This document shows positions 1 through 19,029 of a DNA stretch of 64,000 bases, piece after piece. Both the position numbers and the translations under genes were made by a program. This DNA comes from Chionoecetes opilio (lineage: Eukaryota > Arthropoda > Malacostraca > Decapoda > Majidae): positions 615,084 to 679,083 of the forward strand of contig JACEEZ010022894.1 in the NCBI GenBank assembly GCA_016584305.1, read 5' to 3'. The stretch's first letter is position 1. Every line of letters starts with the position of its first letter. The notes under the pieces were generated by a model, which saw only the letters and a program-made list of their open reading frames with translations, ran no database searches and was not told the origin of the DNA.

Positions 1-14
1 CTTTTTCATTCCCT

Positions 15-180
15 ACCTAGTGCTTATTGGCCGAAGCCGGGTTTGGGGATCCACCCTTTTATCTCCCCGCCGCGGCAGGTGCCAGGCCACCACCCCGGGA
101 GGCGGGACACAGCCCCCGGCTAACACCCGGAACCCATTCACTGCTGGGTGGACAGGGGCTCTGAACCCGAAGCAGTGAAT
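15..180 (-). mobile_element. tRNA-derived SINE body, 5'-truncated
   Basis: Read on the minus strand, this stretch matches the body of the SINE at 20060-20300, including the segments ACCCAGCAGTGAATGGGT and GGCTTCGGCCAA. The tRNA-like head is missing. The call rests on similarity between the two copies in this window. Confidence 0.6.
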
Positions 181-199
181 GGGTACGTAGCGGCCGTAG

Positions 200-465
200 G
201 ATCACAGTTTGGGGCCTGGAGCAAATACCGATATTATACCACTGATTATAATACTACATATTGCGTTTGATGATCGTGTGAGGTGGCGGTGGTGGTGATG
301 AAAAGTAAAGTATGGTGATGACGAGGCTGCGTCACTGTCTGCTGTGTGGGTGTGCGCGTATGTTAATCAATAAGACTTTGATCAGTTTGCTTGCCTTTAT
401 TTCATGTCATGACTACCAGTGTGTTGTCTAGCCTTCCCCCAGCAGCACCTGACACCGCCGCCCCC
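200..465 (+). other. 5' flank of the GST gene
   Basis: No TATA box or other promoter motif is recognised. A pyrimidine-rich stretch ending in CAG near 431-444 could be the acceptor of an intron in the 5' UTR. The frame is open upstream to an ATG at 391, but homology to the family starts at 466. Confidence 0.3.
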
Positions 466-1396
466 ATGCCGGAATACAAGCTGATCTACTTCAACGCGAG
501 GGGCCACGCCGAGCTGGTCCGCTGGATTTTCGCTTACGGCGACATTCCCTACACAGACGACCGATTCGAGATGGAGGACTGGCCGGACAAAAAGCCAAGT
601 GAGATTGTAAACCAATATTAGGTTAAGAGATTCAACAAAATTCTTGTTTCAATAGCCAAATGCATTACTTGATCGCCTGCCGCTTGGAGCCCCGCGTGAC
701 GCTGCCTCTCGCTCCATTACAGCCGTGCCCGGCGGCCGCGTGCCCGTGCTGCTGGTGGACGACAGGCCGCTGCTGCAGTCCCTGGCCATCGCCCGCTACG
801 CCGCGCGCCAGGCCGCCCTGGTGCCCGAGGACAGTCTGGAGGCCGCGCGCTGCGACGCCCTCGTGGACACCACCGCGGAGATCCAGGGCGAAGTGTACTC
901 CAAGGTGTACGTGTCATTACCATGCACAGTTATTGCACACCCATGTTACCGGGCAGGCGGGCATTCATAGAGGTGTTTTCTTTGTATCACAGCCATTACG
1001 ATGATGAATCAAGATAAGGATAATAGTACATCATGCCATTATGAAAACTGTTACTATATTACTGGCGATCATCATCCTGCTGCCTACCACTTACAGGCGC
1101 TCCTGCCCCGCATTGTCACGCTTTGTCTTGATTCTTTCAGCTTCAAGCTTGACAAGGAGAAGATTGAGGAGATCTTCAAGAACGACTTGACTCCCAAGCT
1201 GATCAGCCCCTTCCTGAGCAGCCTGGAGGTCGACCTCGAGGACCAGGAGTGGTTCGTGTCCGGCCAGGTAAGGATAATCTATATGGCCTTGGGTGAGGGC
1301 GATCTATACACTCTCCGATCCCGTCCCCATAACACTCATTGAGGTGAGGGCGATCTATACACTCTGGCCCTGTAAAATACAACTAGATGAATGAAT

Positions 1397-1479
<83 letters not shown>

Positions 1480-1943
1480 ACACACACACTCACAAAAATT
1501 CCCCCCCTCCCTCCCTCCCTCACACGCACACACGCCCCTTGCTGCTGCTCATGATTAAGTACACGTGGTATTTTCTGCCATTGGAAACATTCACAAGCAT
1601 AAATTAATGAGTAATATTCATGACAGACTGTTCTAAAAATAAATGTAATAATAAATAAAGGAACAATACCACAGAGGTCACGCCTATCACGCTATCGACG
1701 CGCCGCACCACACGGTCCGTCGATCGCTTCTATCGCTTTGAATAACATAACGTAACGCTTGGTTGTACGTACCTGCAGGTGACGTGGGCGGACCTGGCCA
1801 TCGGCTTGGTGGTGGGCGGCCTGAAGAAGTTCAACGAGGACCTCCTGAGTCAGTACCCTGCAGTGGAGGCGCTGGTGGGCCGCGTCCTGGACCTGCCCAA
1901 CATCAAACACTGGAACGACAAACAGTCCGAGCTCAACTTCTGA
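466..1943 (+). CDS. Sigma-class glutathione S-transferase (HPGDS-like)
   Basis: Exons are 466-598, 723-906, 1141-1267 and 1779-1943 (609 nt, 202 aa, phases 1, 2, 0). The protein has the cytosolic GST plan: a thioredoxin-like N-terminal domain and a helical C-terminal domain. Sigma enzymes conjugate glutathione, and some isomerise prostaglandin H2 to D2. Seen: catalytic Tyr8 in YKLIYFNARG, Trp39, Lys43 and the glutathione-contact pair Gln63-Ser64 in QSLAIARY, in the same register as human HPGDS. Arg14 of the human enzyme is His here, so prostaglandin activity cannot be assumed. Exon 4 carries the usual VTWAD segment. Exon 2 is taken to end at GT|GTACGT because this phase joins exon 3 without an insertion; an alternative pair (donor at 905, acceptor before 1096) would add 15 residues. 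Length is normal for the family. Confidence 0.9.
1292..1367 (+). repeat. Direct repeat just after the exon 3 donor of the GST gene
   Basis: A 22-nt segment starting GTGAGGGCGATC occurs at 1293 and again at 1344. Both copies begin with a donor-like GTGAG. They lie 26 and 77 nt after the true donor at 1268. Confidence 0.6.
1397..1482. repeat. (CA)n microsatellite
   Basis: A nearly pure CA run with one ATATAT interruption, in GST intron 3. It is followed at about 1500-1530 by a CCCT-rich stretch. Confidence 0.95.
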
Positions 1944-2360
1944 GACACGCCTATATATTACTTCCATGATACTCCTCTATCTTACGTTTTACTATCAATC
2001 ATTACTGCTAGGTTTTTCATTTAGTTTAGCACTCCTTGCACCTCCCCCCCTGTCATCCGTGTCAACATCAACAGGAAGACAACAAAGACTCTAAAGCCTA
2101 CATTACTATCATCCAGAGTACACCTACAATCATGACGAAACAATCTCTTTCAAATGATATTCCAGGCCAATTCCTTTCCACCACTAAGCCACACACCTGA
2201 CGAGGTTAGCGAAGCTTCATTAACCATTCACTCACCACATCCTTACAGAAGAAGCATGGAAACCACATACCTTCAGTGCTCTTTAGGCTACTGTGTCATT
2301 TTTTGTCTCACCCCCTTACGGTCTTCATAGTGTCAGCAGAACAGGCATAGTATATAGCAT

Positions 2361-2366
2361 AATAAA
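2361..2366 (+). terminator. Likely polyadenylation signal of the GST gene
   Basis: AATAAA lies 418 nt after the stop codon and is the first canonical hexamer downstream. The 1944-2360 interval holds no other recognisable feature and is taken as 3' UTR. Confidence 0.5.
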
Positions 2367-2401
2367 GGAAAAACTCGTTCTGTCCAATGCGCTATTACTT
2401 C

Positions 2402-2540
2402 CAATTGTAGGTGACATCTCACGGCGAACCCCTACCCACACAAGACCTGAGCAGCCATAATACATATAGGCTCAACTCTCGTCCTGGACATGCCTGCCAC
2501 CACCCCGAGATGGTGAGTTAGATAAAGATTAGAAATATGT
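2402..2540 (+). other. First-exon-like module, copy 1
   Basis: This segment shares an ordered set of blocks with 3465-3650: ATTGTAGGTGA, CGAAC-CTACCC, CAAGAC-TGAGCAGC, and an end reading GAGATG|GTGAGTTA. The end has the form of a short first exon whose ATG is followed directly by a strong donor, as in many ribosomal protein genes. No coding continuation is proven. If spliced to the RPS27A acceptor at 7886 the upstream ATG would be in frame (ATG ACC ATC GCC ATG). Use as an RPS27A first exon is a guess. Confidence 0.3.
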
Positions 2541-2622
2541 ACAGTACTACTGTACAAGCACTAATGATATTTTCTCATGCTACGAATTAAAATCAAGTTA
2601 TTATAGTCTTCCTTCCCTCCTA

Positions 2623-2917
2623 GCGATACGCACGCGAAATGCTCAAGTCGTTATCCTAATATAGTTTACTATCTTTGGTAACTTCGGTTGCACTGTCACC
2701 ACATTAACGATACGCACATGTAATGCTCAAGTCGTCATCCTGATCTAGTGTACTATCTCTGGTAACTTCAGTCGCACTGTTACCCCTTTAACGATACGCA
2801 CATGTAATGCTCAAGTCGTCATCCTAATATAGTTTACTATCTCTGGTAGCTTCAGTCGCACTGTTACCCCTTAACGATACGCACATGTAATGCTCAAGTC
2901 GTTATCCTAATATAATG
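2623..2917 (+). repeat. 84-bp tandem repeat, 3.5 copies
   Basis: Units start at 2623, 2707, 2791 and 2874 with the motif ACGATACGCACATGTAATG. Spacing is 84, 84 and 83 bp. The array lies between the two first-exon-like modules. Confidence 0.9.
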
Positions 2918-2929
2918 TATACGTAGTCT

Positions 2930-3464
2930 ATCCCACTTCCAACGTTTCCCTCTCACTTATTTTTCTATTTCCTTCTTTCTCCTTGTCCTCACACGGCTGG
3001 CTGTGACATGTTGTAGTTGCCCCCTCTGCTAATTTGTGAGCGCTTGGCCCCCTGGTCCGCCAACAGCATCCTACCTTGGGACCCTAAGTAATACACTTTA
3101 TTAGTCCTGGTCAACAAAAGGAATCACCAGTAAGTCATGTCTACATCTCTAGTTAACAAACATTTCATAACATACCTTTACCAAGGGCGAGAATATCACC
3201 TCCCCACAGGCGACTTAACTCAATGAACGTCGAGCTGCTTCTAAAATTATCCTAACCTAGAGTCCCCGTTCTCACCTCGTTTCGCTACGTGTCTAATTAC
3301 TACTGGCTTAAAATATAAGCCTAACCAGTGATTCAGGAATGAGGCGTGGAGGAAAATTCCTCGTTAGCTTATTGATACTTATGTGTTATTTCATCTCTTC
3401 CCCTATTAATTTAATTTCTCGCGTTACACACCGATGTAAACAAACCGTGACGTAGTTATGGGTA
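2930..3464. other. Intergenic stretch, nothing recognised
   Basis: AT-rich single-copy-looking sequence. I see no open frame with family resemblance, no inverted repeat and no tandem repeat. Confidence 0.4.
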
Positions 3465-3650
3465 GGGTCCATTGTAGGTGAAACAATGCTCACAGACGAA
3501 CACTACCCCGACACTTGCAAGACTGAGCAGCGACAGAAATATAGCTCAAACATTTCACTACAATGCCTACACCCTCGCCAAGATGGTGAGTTATAAAGCT
3601 CCTCCTCGATAATCATGACAGTACCTACTGTACCAGCCTGATGTGTCTAC
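3465..3650 (+). other. First-exon-like module, copy 2
   Basis: Diverged duplicate of 2402-2540. It ends CTCGCCAAGATG|GTGAGTTA, an excellent start context followed by a donor. Both copies are followed by a related TACAGTAC...TACTGTA-type stretch. An alternative-promoter pair or a decayed gene duplication would both fit. Confidence 0.3.
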
Positions 3651-3672
3651 ATGCTACGATAAAGGGGTCAAG

Positions 3673-3764
3673 TCAGCTACCTTTCCGCCCCTCAACTTTG
3701 CTACAGCCTCTCTGACTTCGTCAAGAGAGGGTGCGGTTTCGTCAATGGGAGGTTCGGCATCCAC
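3673..3764 (-). mobile_element. Fragment of the RTE-like LINE
   Basis: The minus strand matches the linker region of the LINEs at 9965-12826 and 59727-63078, around the peptide DETAPSLDEVREA. Only about 90 bp are present. Confidence 0.85.
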
Positions 3765-3845
3765 ATAGTGATATGGATGATATTTTGAAAATATTACCCA
3801 GGAAGAGAATGTAGTGTGGTTAGGTCACAGAGTTATACACTACCG

Positions 3846-4193
3846 GGGGAGGCGGTAGCGGAGCGGTTAGAGTCTCCGACTGATGTTCTTGGTGACCCGA
3901 GTTCGATCCCCGAAGAAGCCCATAACCTTTCTGCACCGTCGAGTGGCCTAAGAACACCCATATGCCCTGCTTATCAACTCTACCTTCGATTGCGAGTGCA
4001 TCGGAGGACACAGGGGGGCGGCATGAGCCTCACAGGCGTCACTATAAGAATCCTGCCTGCGCCACCAACGGGCGAGGACCAACCATCAGAACCCTCAAGT
4101 GAACCTCCAGAGCCTACCATCCGAACCCTAGGGCACCACTGCCTACAGGCGCTTTAGGAACAAATGTAAAAAAAAAAAAAAAAAAAAAAAAAA
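3846..4193 (+). mobile_element. tRNA-derived SINE with poly(A) tail
   Basis: The head has pol III promoter-like boxes: A box around TAGCGGAGCGGTTAGAG and B box GAGTTCGATCCCC. The body contains GGACACAGGGGGGCGGCATG and CCTGCCTGCGCCACCA. It ends in about 26 A. Related copies are at 31590-31850 (+), 53015-53338 (-) and 54012-54320 (+). Confidence 0.85.
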
Positions 4194-4210
4194 CTAGAGC
4201 TCGTACATAA

Positions 4211-4391
4211 GGCATTTTCTGCGGGGATCCTGATTGCAACCGAAAATTTTTCGGTTGCTCAAATTTCGATCCCTGTTCAACCATCCAGGGAAGATGATTG
4301 GCCCGACCTGCAATCATTTGTTGTTGTTGTTGTGACCATTTGCAATCGAAAATTTTCCGATTGCAACCAAAAATCCCCCGCAGAAAACGCC
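4211..4391. mobile_element. Short TIR element (MITE-like)
   Basis: Imperfect inverted ends of about 45 bp start GGCATTTTCTGCGGGG on the left and GGCGTTTTCTGCGGGG on the reverse of the right. Inside each end is a smaller hairpin built on GCAACCGAAAATTTT. TA dinucleotides lie close to both ends. Confidence 0.65.
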
Positions 4392-4599
4392 TATAGTTAT
4401 ACTCATTGGGATAGAGCCCATCATAGGGGATGCGTGCTCTAGTGTGTAACTGTGGTTTAGGCAGGACGTGTGATACTGCAGTGTGACGTATGACAGAGGC
4501 AGGATAGAGGTGATGCTACGTATACTACTTGTAATGTTGGATGAAATACAGGAGCTACCTCTGCTGCTGCTGTTTCATAATACTTTTCACGGTTCGAGG

Positions 4600-4712
4600 G
4601 CCAAATGTATTTGCTCGCGCTGCCTGTGAGATCGTGATCAAGCTCAAGGCCGGGAAGAGAACCATCGCCTCAGCCTTTCCCCCCGCGCAGCCCCTGTGTT
4701 GGGTCACAAGTA
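4600..4712 (+). other. Possible orphan exon
   Basis: A GC-richer stretch is open in one frame (peptide CEIVIKLKAGKRTIAS) and ends at a strong donor, TCACAA|GTAAGTGC. The peptide is not recognised, and no convincing acceptor or partner exon is seen. The following 4730-4900 interval is CpG-rich. Confidence 0.2.
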
Positions 4713-5044
4713 AGTGCTCGACACCGTTTTTCTTTGTACAGACGATAAGGAGGCCCTTGCTGGCAGTGCATCACAGGTAGGGTGTGGGAGGCAGCCTGGT
4801 GGCAGCACAGCGTGGGTGTGCGGGGCCCAGGAGGGTGCGGGGCGGCCACAGCGGTGATGTGTGAGGCGGGGCGGGCCATGTGTTCACTGCACGACCTTCA
4901 CCAACGTGGGATTTCAGGTCATATTTAGGCAATTAGGGACAAGGATAGATGGGCATAACCGGTTACTATGGCCACACATCATGCTTGGCAGGGTTACCGG
5001 CGTGGCAGGCTGTGCAGGACACTCGTGGGGCCCTGACGGGTACA

Positions 5045-5160
5045 GGGAGTTTCGTACACAAGTTTTGTTAGTTGTTAAGTACACTGATTTTGAGTTTTTT
5101 CGTACATACCTGGTGTCATTTCGTAACTGAGCTGAGTGTACGAAACGACTATAGTTTCAT
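5045..5160. repeat. Direct repeat, left copy (partner 6074-6166)
   Basis: Both copies contain GAGTTTCGT..ACAAGTT, TCGTACATA.CTGGTGTC and GAGCTGAGTGTACG. They flank the large foldback at 5434-5948. Confidence 0.6.
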
Positions 5161-5433
5161 ATACACTACGAAACAAATTTTTGGTGTGCGAAACAACTTT
5201 GTACGAACTGACTGCACCCTGATGTGATGGGTAAAGATACGGATTAGGTCATCCCAAGATTTCGAGGCTGAAACTTTGTCCTCCTGAATAGTTTTGATGT
5301 GGTTAGAATTAATTTTGGGTGCTTGGAACTGTCGCCGATAGTAATTCTCGCTGGCGTCGGCGAGTGTTCCAATTTTTCACGTTGGCGAGTGTTCCTATTT
5401 TCGGCGACAGTTCCAGTTCTTGATTTGGTAAAT

Positions 5434-5948
5434 TTTTACGATGGCACCAAACTTCCCTACACAATTGGGAGCATGGTTTTTGTTTACCTTATTGTATTCT
5501 AAGAGACATTTTCTCCATGAGCTTTCCGTCGCAAATCAATAGTTTCGGAGATATAGAACATTTTAGGTGGGCGGAGGAATACGTCTCCTTGTTTACAAAA
5601 TGCCTCCCTCTTCCTCTTCTTGTGACCTGTATCGCTTTTGTTTCGGAGGCGCACCCGTGGCTACCTAACCTTACCTAACCTAACCTAACCTTTAACCTCC
5701 TAACTGGGTCCAATAATAAAAAAGTTTAATAAAATACCAAACAAAAGCGATGCAGGTCACAAGAAGAGGAAGAGGGAGGCATTTTGTAAACAAGGAGACT
5801 TATTCCTCCTCCCATCTAAAATGTTCTATATCTCCGAAACTATTGATTTGCGACGGAAAGCTCATGGAGAAAATGTCTCTTAGAATACAATAAGGTAAAC
5901 AAAAACCATGCTCCCAATTGTGTAGGGAAGTTTGGTGCCATCGTAAAA
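5434..5948. repeat. Foldback (palindromic) element
   Basis: Two inverted arms, 5434-5643 and 5739-5948, are each 210 bp and pair nearly perfectly without indels about a centre at 5691. The 95-bp loop contains (CCTAA)n-type sequence at about 5664-5693. The arms carry no coding sequence that I recognise. Confidence 0.9.
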
Positions 5949-6073
5949 TAATACCCTTGATTTTGATATTAAAGCTCCTAATATATACATTTAATAAATT
6001 TTTACCCGTGTTTCGGCATTAAATATCAGCAATTGCTTGAACAGTTAGGTTAGTTTGTGGTTAGGTTGGTTAC

Positions 6074-6166
6074 TGAGTTTCGTGTACAAGTTGTTTCGTA
6101 CATATCTGGTGTCGTTTCGTAACTAGTAGTCAAGTTTAATTCTGAGCTGAGTGTACGCAACAACTA
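6074..6166. repeat. Direct repeat, right copy (partner 5045-5160)
   Basis: Right-hand copy of the repeat that flanks the foldback. It contains GAGTTTCGTGTACAAGTTG and GAGCTGAGTGTACG. Confidence 0.6.
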
Positions 6167-6167
6167 C

Positions 6168-6452
6168 CCTATAGGTGCTTGTTTTAATGGAGATAGTTTC
6201 ATTTTGCGCAAACCCATTTAAAAAAAAAAAACAAAAAAAAAACCTAACCTTATAGGTTTCATTAAAACCTAAAAGACCCAGATTCAGTGTTTTTAATGGA
6301 AACGGTACCATAAAATTCGTTTATTTTTTTCATTTTTGTATGAGTTTGCTCAAAATAAAACTATCTCCATTAGAACAAGCACCTATTGTAGGCCAAGAAA
6401 AAATAGTTGGTGTCTGAAAACGACCGCGAAACTCGTCCATTATAACCCTACA
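6168..6452. mobile_element. TIR element related to 19532-19850, left end missing
   Basis: Inverted segments of about 45 bp (TAGGTGCTTGTTTTAATGGA and its partner at 6345-6392) flank an A-rich centre with CCTAACC motifs. The right end continues with AAAAAATAGTTGGTGTCTG and CCATTATAACCCT, as in the complete copy at 19532-19850. Confidence 0.7.
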
Positions 6453-6478
6453 AAGTCTAAGTTGCCTGAAAGATTCTC

Positions 6479-6622
6479 GAGTCCAAAGGCAAGCTCACAG
6501 AGAGGATTACGGGGGGTCCAGGTGGCTAGGAGGTTAATACGCCTGGTTAGATTAGGCTCAGTGTAGTTTAGATGTTCCCTTCCCCCGTTATCCCCTCTAT
6601 GAGCGCTTGCCTTTGGACTCAA
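6479..6622. mobile_element. Small inverted-repeat element
   Basis: GAGTCCAAAGGCAAGC at the left is repeated inverted at about 6605-6620. It encloses a TTAGG-like segment. MITE-like; no target duplication was established. Confidence 0.5.
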
Positions 6623-7015
6623 CATTTTTTCAGAATAGAATTTTCAGTCTCAGAATAGAAGGAATCTATTGACGTGAAAAGTGTAAGACGTAAGCGTCAG
6701 AATAATGACCACTTAGGGCCAAATCTGGGCATGAGGTGAGGACACATCACTTCCTCATTCTCTAATCAGGTTTGGAAGATCAAACAAAACCCAGGCTAAT
6801 CCCTGACTGTGAAGTGTTCTCAGTCAGTTTCATACCATGGGCACATTGCAGTACTATTGCTGTATCGCCATGCTGGCATAGATGCATATGTATCCTTGGC
6901 AAACACTGTATAAGCACTGTTCCAAGCTTATGTGAATGACATTACCGCAGCATACAGTATAGTAGGCTTACTGTACTTCATGTCTGCAAAGGTTCCAGTG
7001 TGCGGCCAGGCCTGT

Positions 7016-7226
7016 TTAACCCCTTGAGACCCAGAGCGTAATTTCCATTGTAATTTGACTACCATTAGACGACTTTAAGTAAATATAAGCAATATTTTAT
7101 AGATATGGCCTGTTTAGTATCCTTGTCGGCTAACAAATTTGGTATATTCAGTTACTTTCGTAATTTTATGGCTCGACAACATACAATTTTTTAATAGCAA
7201 GGAAAGATCTGGGTGTTAAGGGTTAA
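7016..7226. mobile_element. 211-bp MITE with TTAA ends
   Basis: Starts TTAACCCCTTGAGACCCAGA and ends AGATCTGGGTGTTAAGGGTTAA. Copies in the other orientation lie at 49856-50066, 56866-57499 (interrupted) and 59113-59324. TTAA at both ends suggests a piggyBac-type non-autonomous element, but the TTAA may belong to the inverted repeat itself. Confidence 0.75.
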
Positions 7227-7239
7227 AACCACACTGCTG

Positions 7240-7880
7240 CTACAAAGTCTTGGTGCCTGAACATTCTGAAGTCCAAAGGCTAGGAGGTTAATACGCCAGG
7301 TTATGTTTAGTTTAGAAATACCCTTGACCGAAACGTTATAGAAGGGATAGCTGGGGGCGGAGTACCTCGGCTTGGAGGTTAATACACCAGGTTAGGTTGG
7401 GTATGTCTTTTTTTTCACATTATATCTTTTTGATACCAATATATACCTAAATATGGTATTGACATTAGACATGTACGTATTTCAAAACTGTATTTGTAAA
7501 TTTTATATTTCGGTGTCTGTTTGGGTGTACTATTTCGGTATTGAGCGACACCGGTCCAGGGGTGGGAGGGGGTAGAGGTCTAGGAGATACTTCGCCAAGT
7601 TAGGTTAGGTAGGGTTTGTCTCCCCCACACAAAACAGATACTCAACAAATGCTGCCATACTAATAGATCTTTCTGCAAGCCTATTTCTGCTTGAACATAG
7701 GCAGTTTTCATGCAAGGACAAATTTTAAAGATGAGAGTTTTCAAGTATTCTTAGTTTTGCCAAAGTAATTGCAACATTTCTTCACGTCATCTTCATAATG
7801 GAAGCGAGAGAGGATAAAGCCACAATGAGTAGTTGGCTCGAGAATGTTACAAGTCATATATTAAAAGATTTTGTTTCCCC
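7240..7880. other. Non-coding stretch before the first RPS27A coding exon
   Basis: Short motifs of the type GGTTAATACGCCAGGTTA occur at about 7287 and 7376, with a relative at 6531, and TTAGGTTAGG occurs near 7600. No exon is recognised. It ends in the pyrimidine tract TTTTGTTTCCCCCCCAG of the acceptor at 7885. Confidence 0.4.
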
Positions 7881-7894
7881 CCCAGACCATCGCC

Positions 7895-16256
<8,362 letters not shown>

Positions 16257-16299
16257 ATAGAGAACTAATTTTTACCTTGTTTTCTTATTTGTATTCATA

Positions 16300-16470
16300 T
16301 AAGAACATGAAAATAAGGAAACTACAAGAGGCCACGAGACCTACACGTGGTAGTTCCTGTTACTTAACACTACCTACATCCACCTTTCATCCCATCCATG
16401 AAATTATCCAGCCACCTATTAAAGCTCCCTAATGATTCCGCACTAACTGCCTGTCTACCGAGGTCTAAAA
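16300..16470 (-). mobile_element. CR1-like LINE 3' end
   Basis: Minus-strand match to the CR1-type 3' tails at 25255-25619, 47072-47352 and 56283-56556, with the shared block CTACAAGAGGCC and the tail that reads TATGTTCTTATG in the sense direction. Confidence 0.8.
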
Positions 16471-18006
16471 TTCGGCGTTGGTGTGCTGCCATAAGATACA
16501 AGTCAATGAAAATGTTAGTGTGAAGGAATTAGCACATTTCAGAATTATCCATAGTACTATGTGAAATATGATATTGATATGTGAATGGTCACCCAGAAAC
16601 ATCCCTCATTTAATAAGTTTTTAATCCCTGAAGTTATAGTACACAAATAGTGCGAATTGAAAAACTGGATTTAGATGAAAGGAAAAATATTGAGGAGACT
16701 ATAGTGTAAATGTGAGATGATCAAACAACTTAGGAAAGCCAGGGATTTTGTAGAGGAAAATTCATGCTCTGTGAATGAAGTGATTGAGAGGGCAAGGAAG
16801 GATGGAAGAAAGAAATATTAGCCTTTCTAGATATTGAAGTGTACGACAGAGTGGATAGGAATGCTGTGCAAGGTATTGGAGATTGGCATGAGAAAGAAGG
16901 TTGTTAGAATAATAAGCAGTATGTATGAGAACACAGAGGCAAAGATCAGTATGGGTGGCCTAGACACTGGAATAGTAAGACGGTCCTTTCTCTACTTTTT
17001 GGATTATATGTTGAAGAACTGGCAGTGAGAGTGAAGCATAGTGCTGGGTGTGAAAGTAGAGATGATGTGTTGAGTGTACTGCTGTATGCAGATGTGGTGG
17101 TCCTTAGTGAAAAGCACAATTAGCTACAAGAGATGCTGAATGCTGTGACTGGTATGGCAGGGACTTCAACGTTAGGCTCAGTAAGGAGAAGAGTCGGGTG
17201 GTGGTGGTGAATAGGAATGAACATAAGAAAGTAAGGAAGCTACAAGAGGCCGCGAGACCTACACGAGGTAGAATGACTGATAATGATAGGATTTGGATGG
17301 TAGGTGGGAATGAAATTATGAAAATGAAAGAGTACAAGTATCAAGTATCTGGGTAATGGGTATACGGTTGGATGTGAGAAAACTAAACTTGAGGATAGCT
17401 AGTCTAACTTAGAGCCAACCAGTGGGTTGGAAGGCTTAGGCAGTGTGGCAAGTCAGGCAAGATTTCGGACCAATAAGTAATATGAAGTGGTGAGAGGACT
17501 ATGGAAGGATGTGGCAGTCCCTAGCATTATTTATGGCCTGGAAACTGGTGCGGTCGAGGAAGGAGTTGGACAAAATTGAAGTATGTACTACAGAACAAGG
17601 CAGGCAGAATAGCATTTGGTATGTGGCAGTGGAAGCGATCAGAGGAGACATGGGATGGAGCACGTTCGAGAGAGGATAGCAAAGGCAGGACCGAGGTACA
17701 GAGCTAGACTGTAACGAATGGATGACATTAAGTGGAGAAGTAAGGTTCGGGATTAGAATATGTATGGGAAGTGGATGAAAGACTCAGTAAAAGTGGAAAG
17801 GTGGACAGGTGAACTGGGAATGTTTGTGACAGGACGCAGGAGTGACGAGACATGACATTGGAGTATTATATGGCTGTGTGCAAAAGGGAAATAAATAGGA
17901 GAGTGGAGGAGAAAGTGAAGGAAGAATGGCTGAGGGGAATGAGTGAGAAATCAACACTGGAATGGTACAGGAGAAAGGAATTCAAAGGACCAGCCACGGT
18001 ATGAAT

Positions 18007-18137
18007 GGCCGAAAGAGGAGCTGGATAGGTTCATGGATGGGGATGAAAGGTGGATGTAGGTAGTGTTAGGCGACAGAACTATCACGTGTAGACCTCGCGG
18101 CCTCTTGTAGCTTCCTTATTTTCTTATGTTCTTATGT
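18007..18137 (+). mobile_element. CR1-like 3' tail inserted in the older LINE
   Basis: Contains GAAAGGTGGATGTAGGTAGT and CTCGCGGCCTCTTGTAGC and ends in CTTATGTTCTTATGTT. Short flanking repeats of TATGAA suggest the target duplication. Confidence 0.75.
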
Positions 18138-18318
18138 TATGAAAGGTTCTATGATGGTGGCTATGGAGGGGATTTACTCTTCAGAGCCAGGACAAAGTCG
18201 CTGGAGGTAAATAGTCGTATGTACAGATGGAAGAATGGTGGCAGCAAGACGTGTGAGACAGGAATGGATGAAACTGTGGAGCATTTGCTGCTGGAATGTG
18301 AACGGTGTGAACATGCTA

Positions 18319-18794
18319 CCGTAGATAACAGTGAAGTCGCCACCTGCAGTGATGTCGCCAGGCGCCATATATTACGAATTATAGCATTGCTACTGATTTT
18401 TATGTGCCACTGAAGATAATACACAGTAGTTTATATCATGACTGTATAATCTGCCCTGTTTCAGCGTTGTTTTATGCTTTGTAGCTGCAAGTATAGACGG
18501 TTTCAAATTTCACTACGCGTTTTTTTTTCGGGCGACGACGACAGCGGTACGACACTCAGTAAATAAACACTAGATGGCGACTCTACTGTTGGTAGCCACT
18601 TTGTAGATATTCTTGTAATTTGTTCATTTATAGCCATAATATAACACAGATTAAGACACAAAATGACACAGACTCTCCAGATAGCCCCTTCTAACTTTCC
18701 TGAAATCATGGATGTAGAAATGTAACTATTAACGCCACCACACGTCTGTAAACAGAAAAAAAAGTTGTCCTGGCGACTTTACTGTTATCTACGG
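18319..18794. mobile_element. 476-bp MITE with TA target duplication
   Basis: Inverted ends CCGTAGATAACAGTGAAGTC and its partner (25 bp, one or two mismatches) are flanked by TA at 18317-18318 and 18795-18796. TA targets point to the Tc1/mariner superfamily. Removing it joins the LINE peptide ECERCEHA to a plausible continuation. Confidence 0.85.
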
Positions 18795-19029
18795 TAGAAT
18801 AAAGATGTTGGAGATGGTGGTAGCTGGTAGGAGAGGTCGGAGTAGAAGAATGGAGAGAGATGAGAGACAGGAGTGTGGATAGGCAGATGGAGTACCTGCT
18901 GGGGTTGTGTGCTGAGTAGAGGAGTGACAGTTGTGTGGCTGAAAGTGTAAAATAGTTACTGGAGAGCACGTATGAGAGAGAATGAGAGGCAGGGGCCCCT
19001 CAGTGATGGAGGGGTAGGGTGACTCCGTA

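Larger units (their letters stand above)
16690..19020 (+). mobile_element. Old LINE, second clade, broken by two insertions
   Basis: Degenerate reverse transcriptase with AFLDIE near 16825, MRKKVVRIISSMYENTEAKI at about 16880-16940 and a decayed YADDVV-like motif near 17085. A zinc-knuckle/RNase-H-side tail follows (LLFRARTKSLEVNSRMYRW at about 18178, GMDETVEHLLLECERCEHA at about 18265). Many stops and frameshifts. It is interrupted by a CR1 tail at 18007-18137 and a TA-MITE at 18319-18794, and continues as RMERDE-type sequence to about 19020. Confidence 0.8.

Noticed and set aside
1096..1140. Longer GST exon 3 starting after TTACAG at 1095
   Set aside because: Phase-compatible with a donor at 905, but it would insert 15 residues where sigma GSTs have none; the shorter exon with GT|GTACGT fits better.
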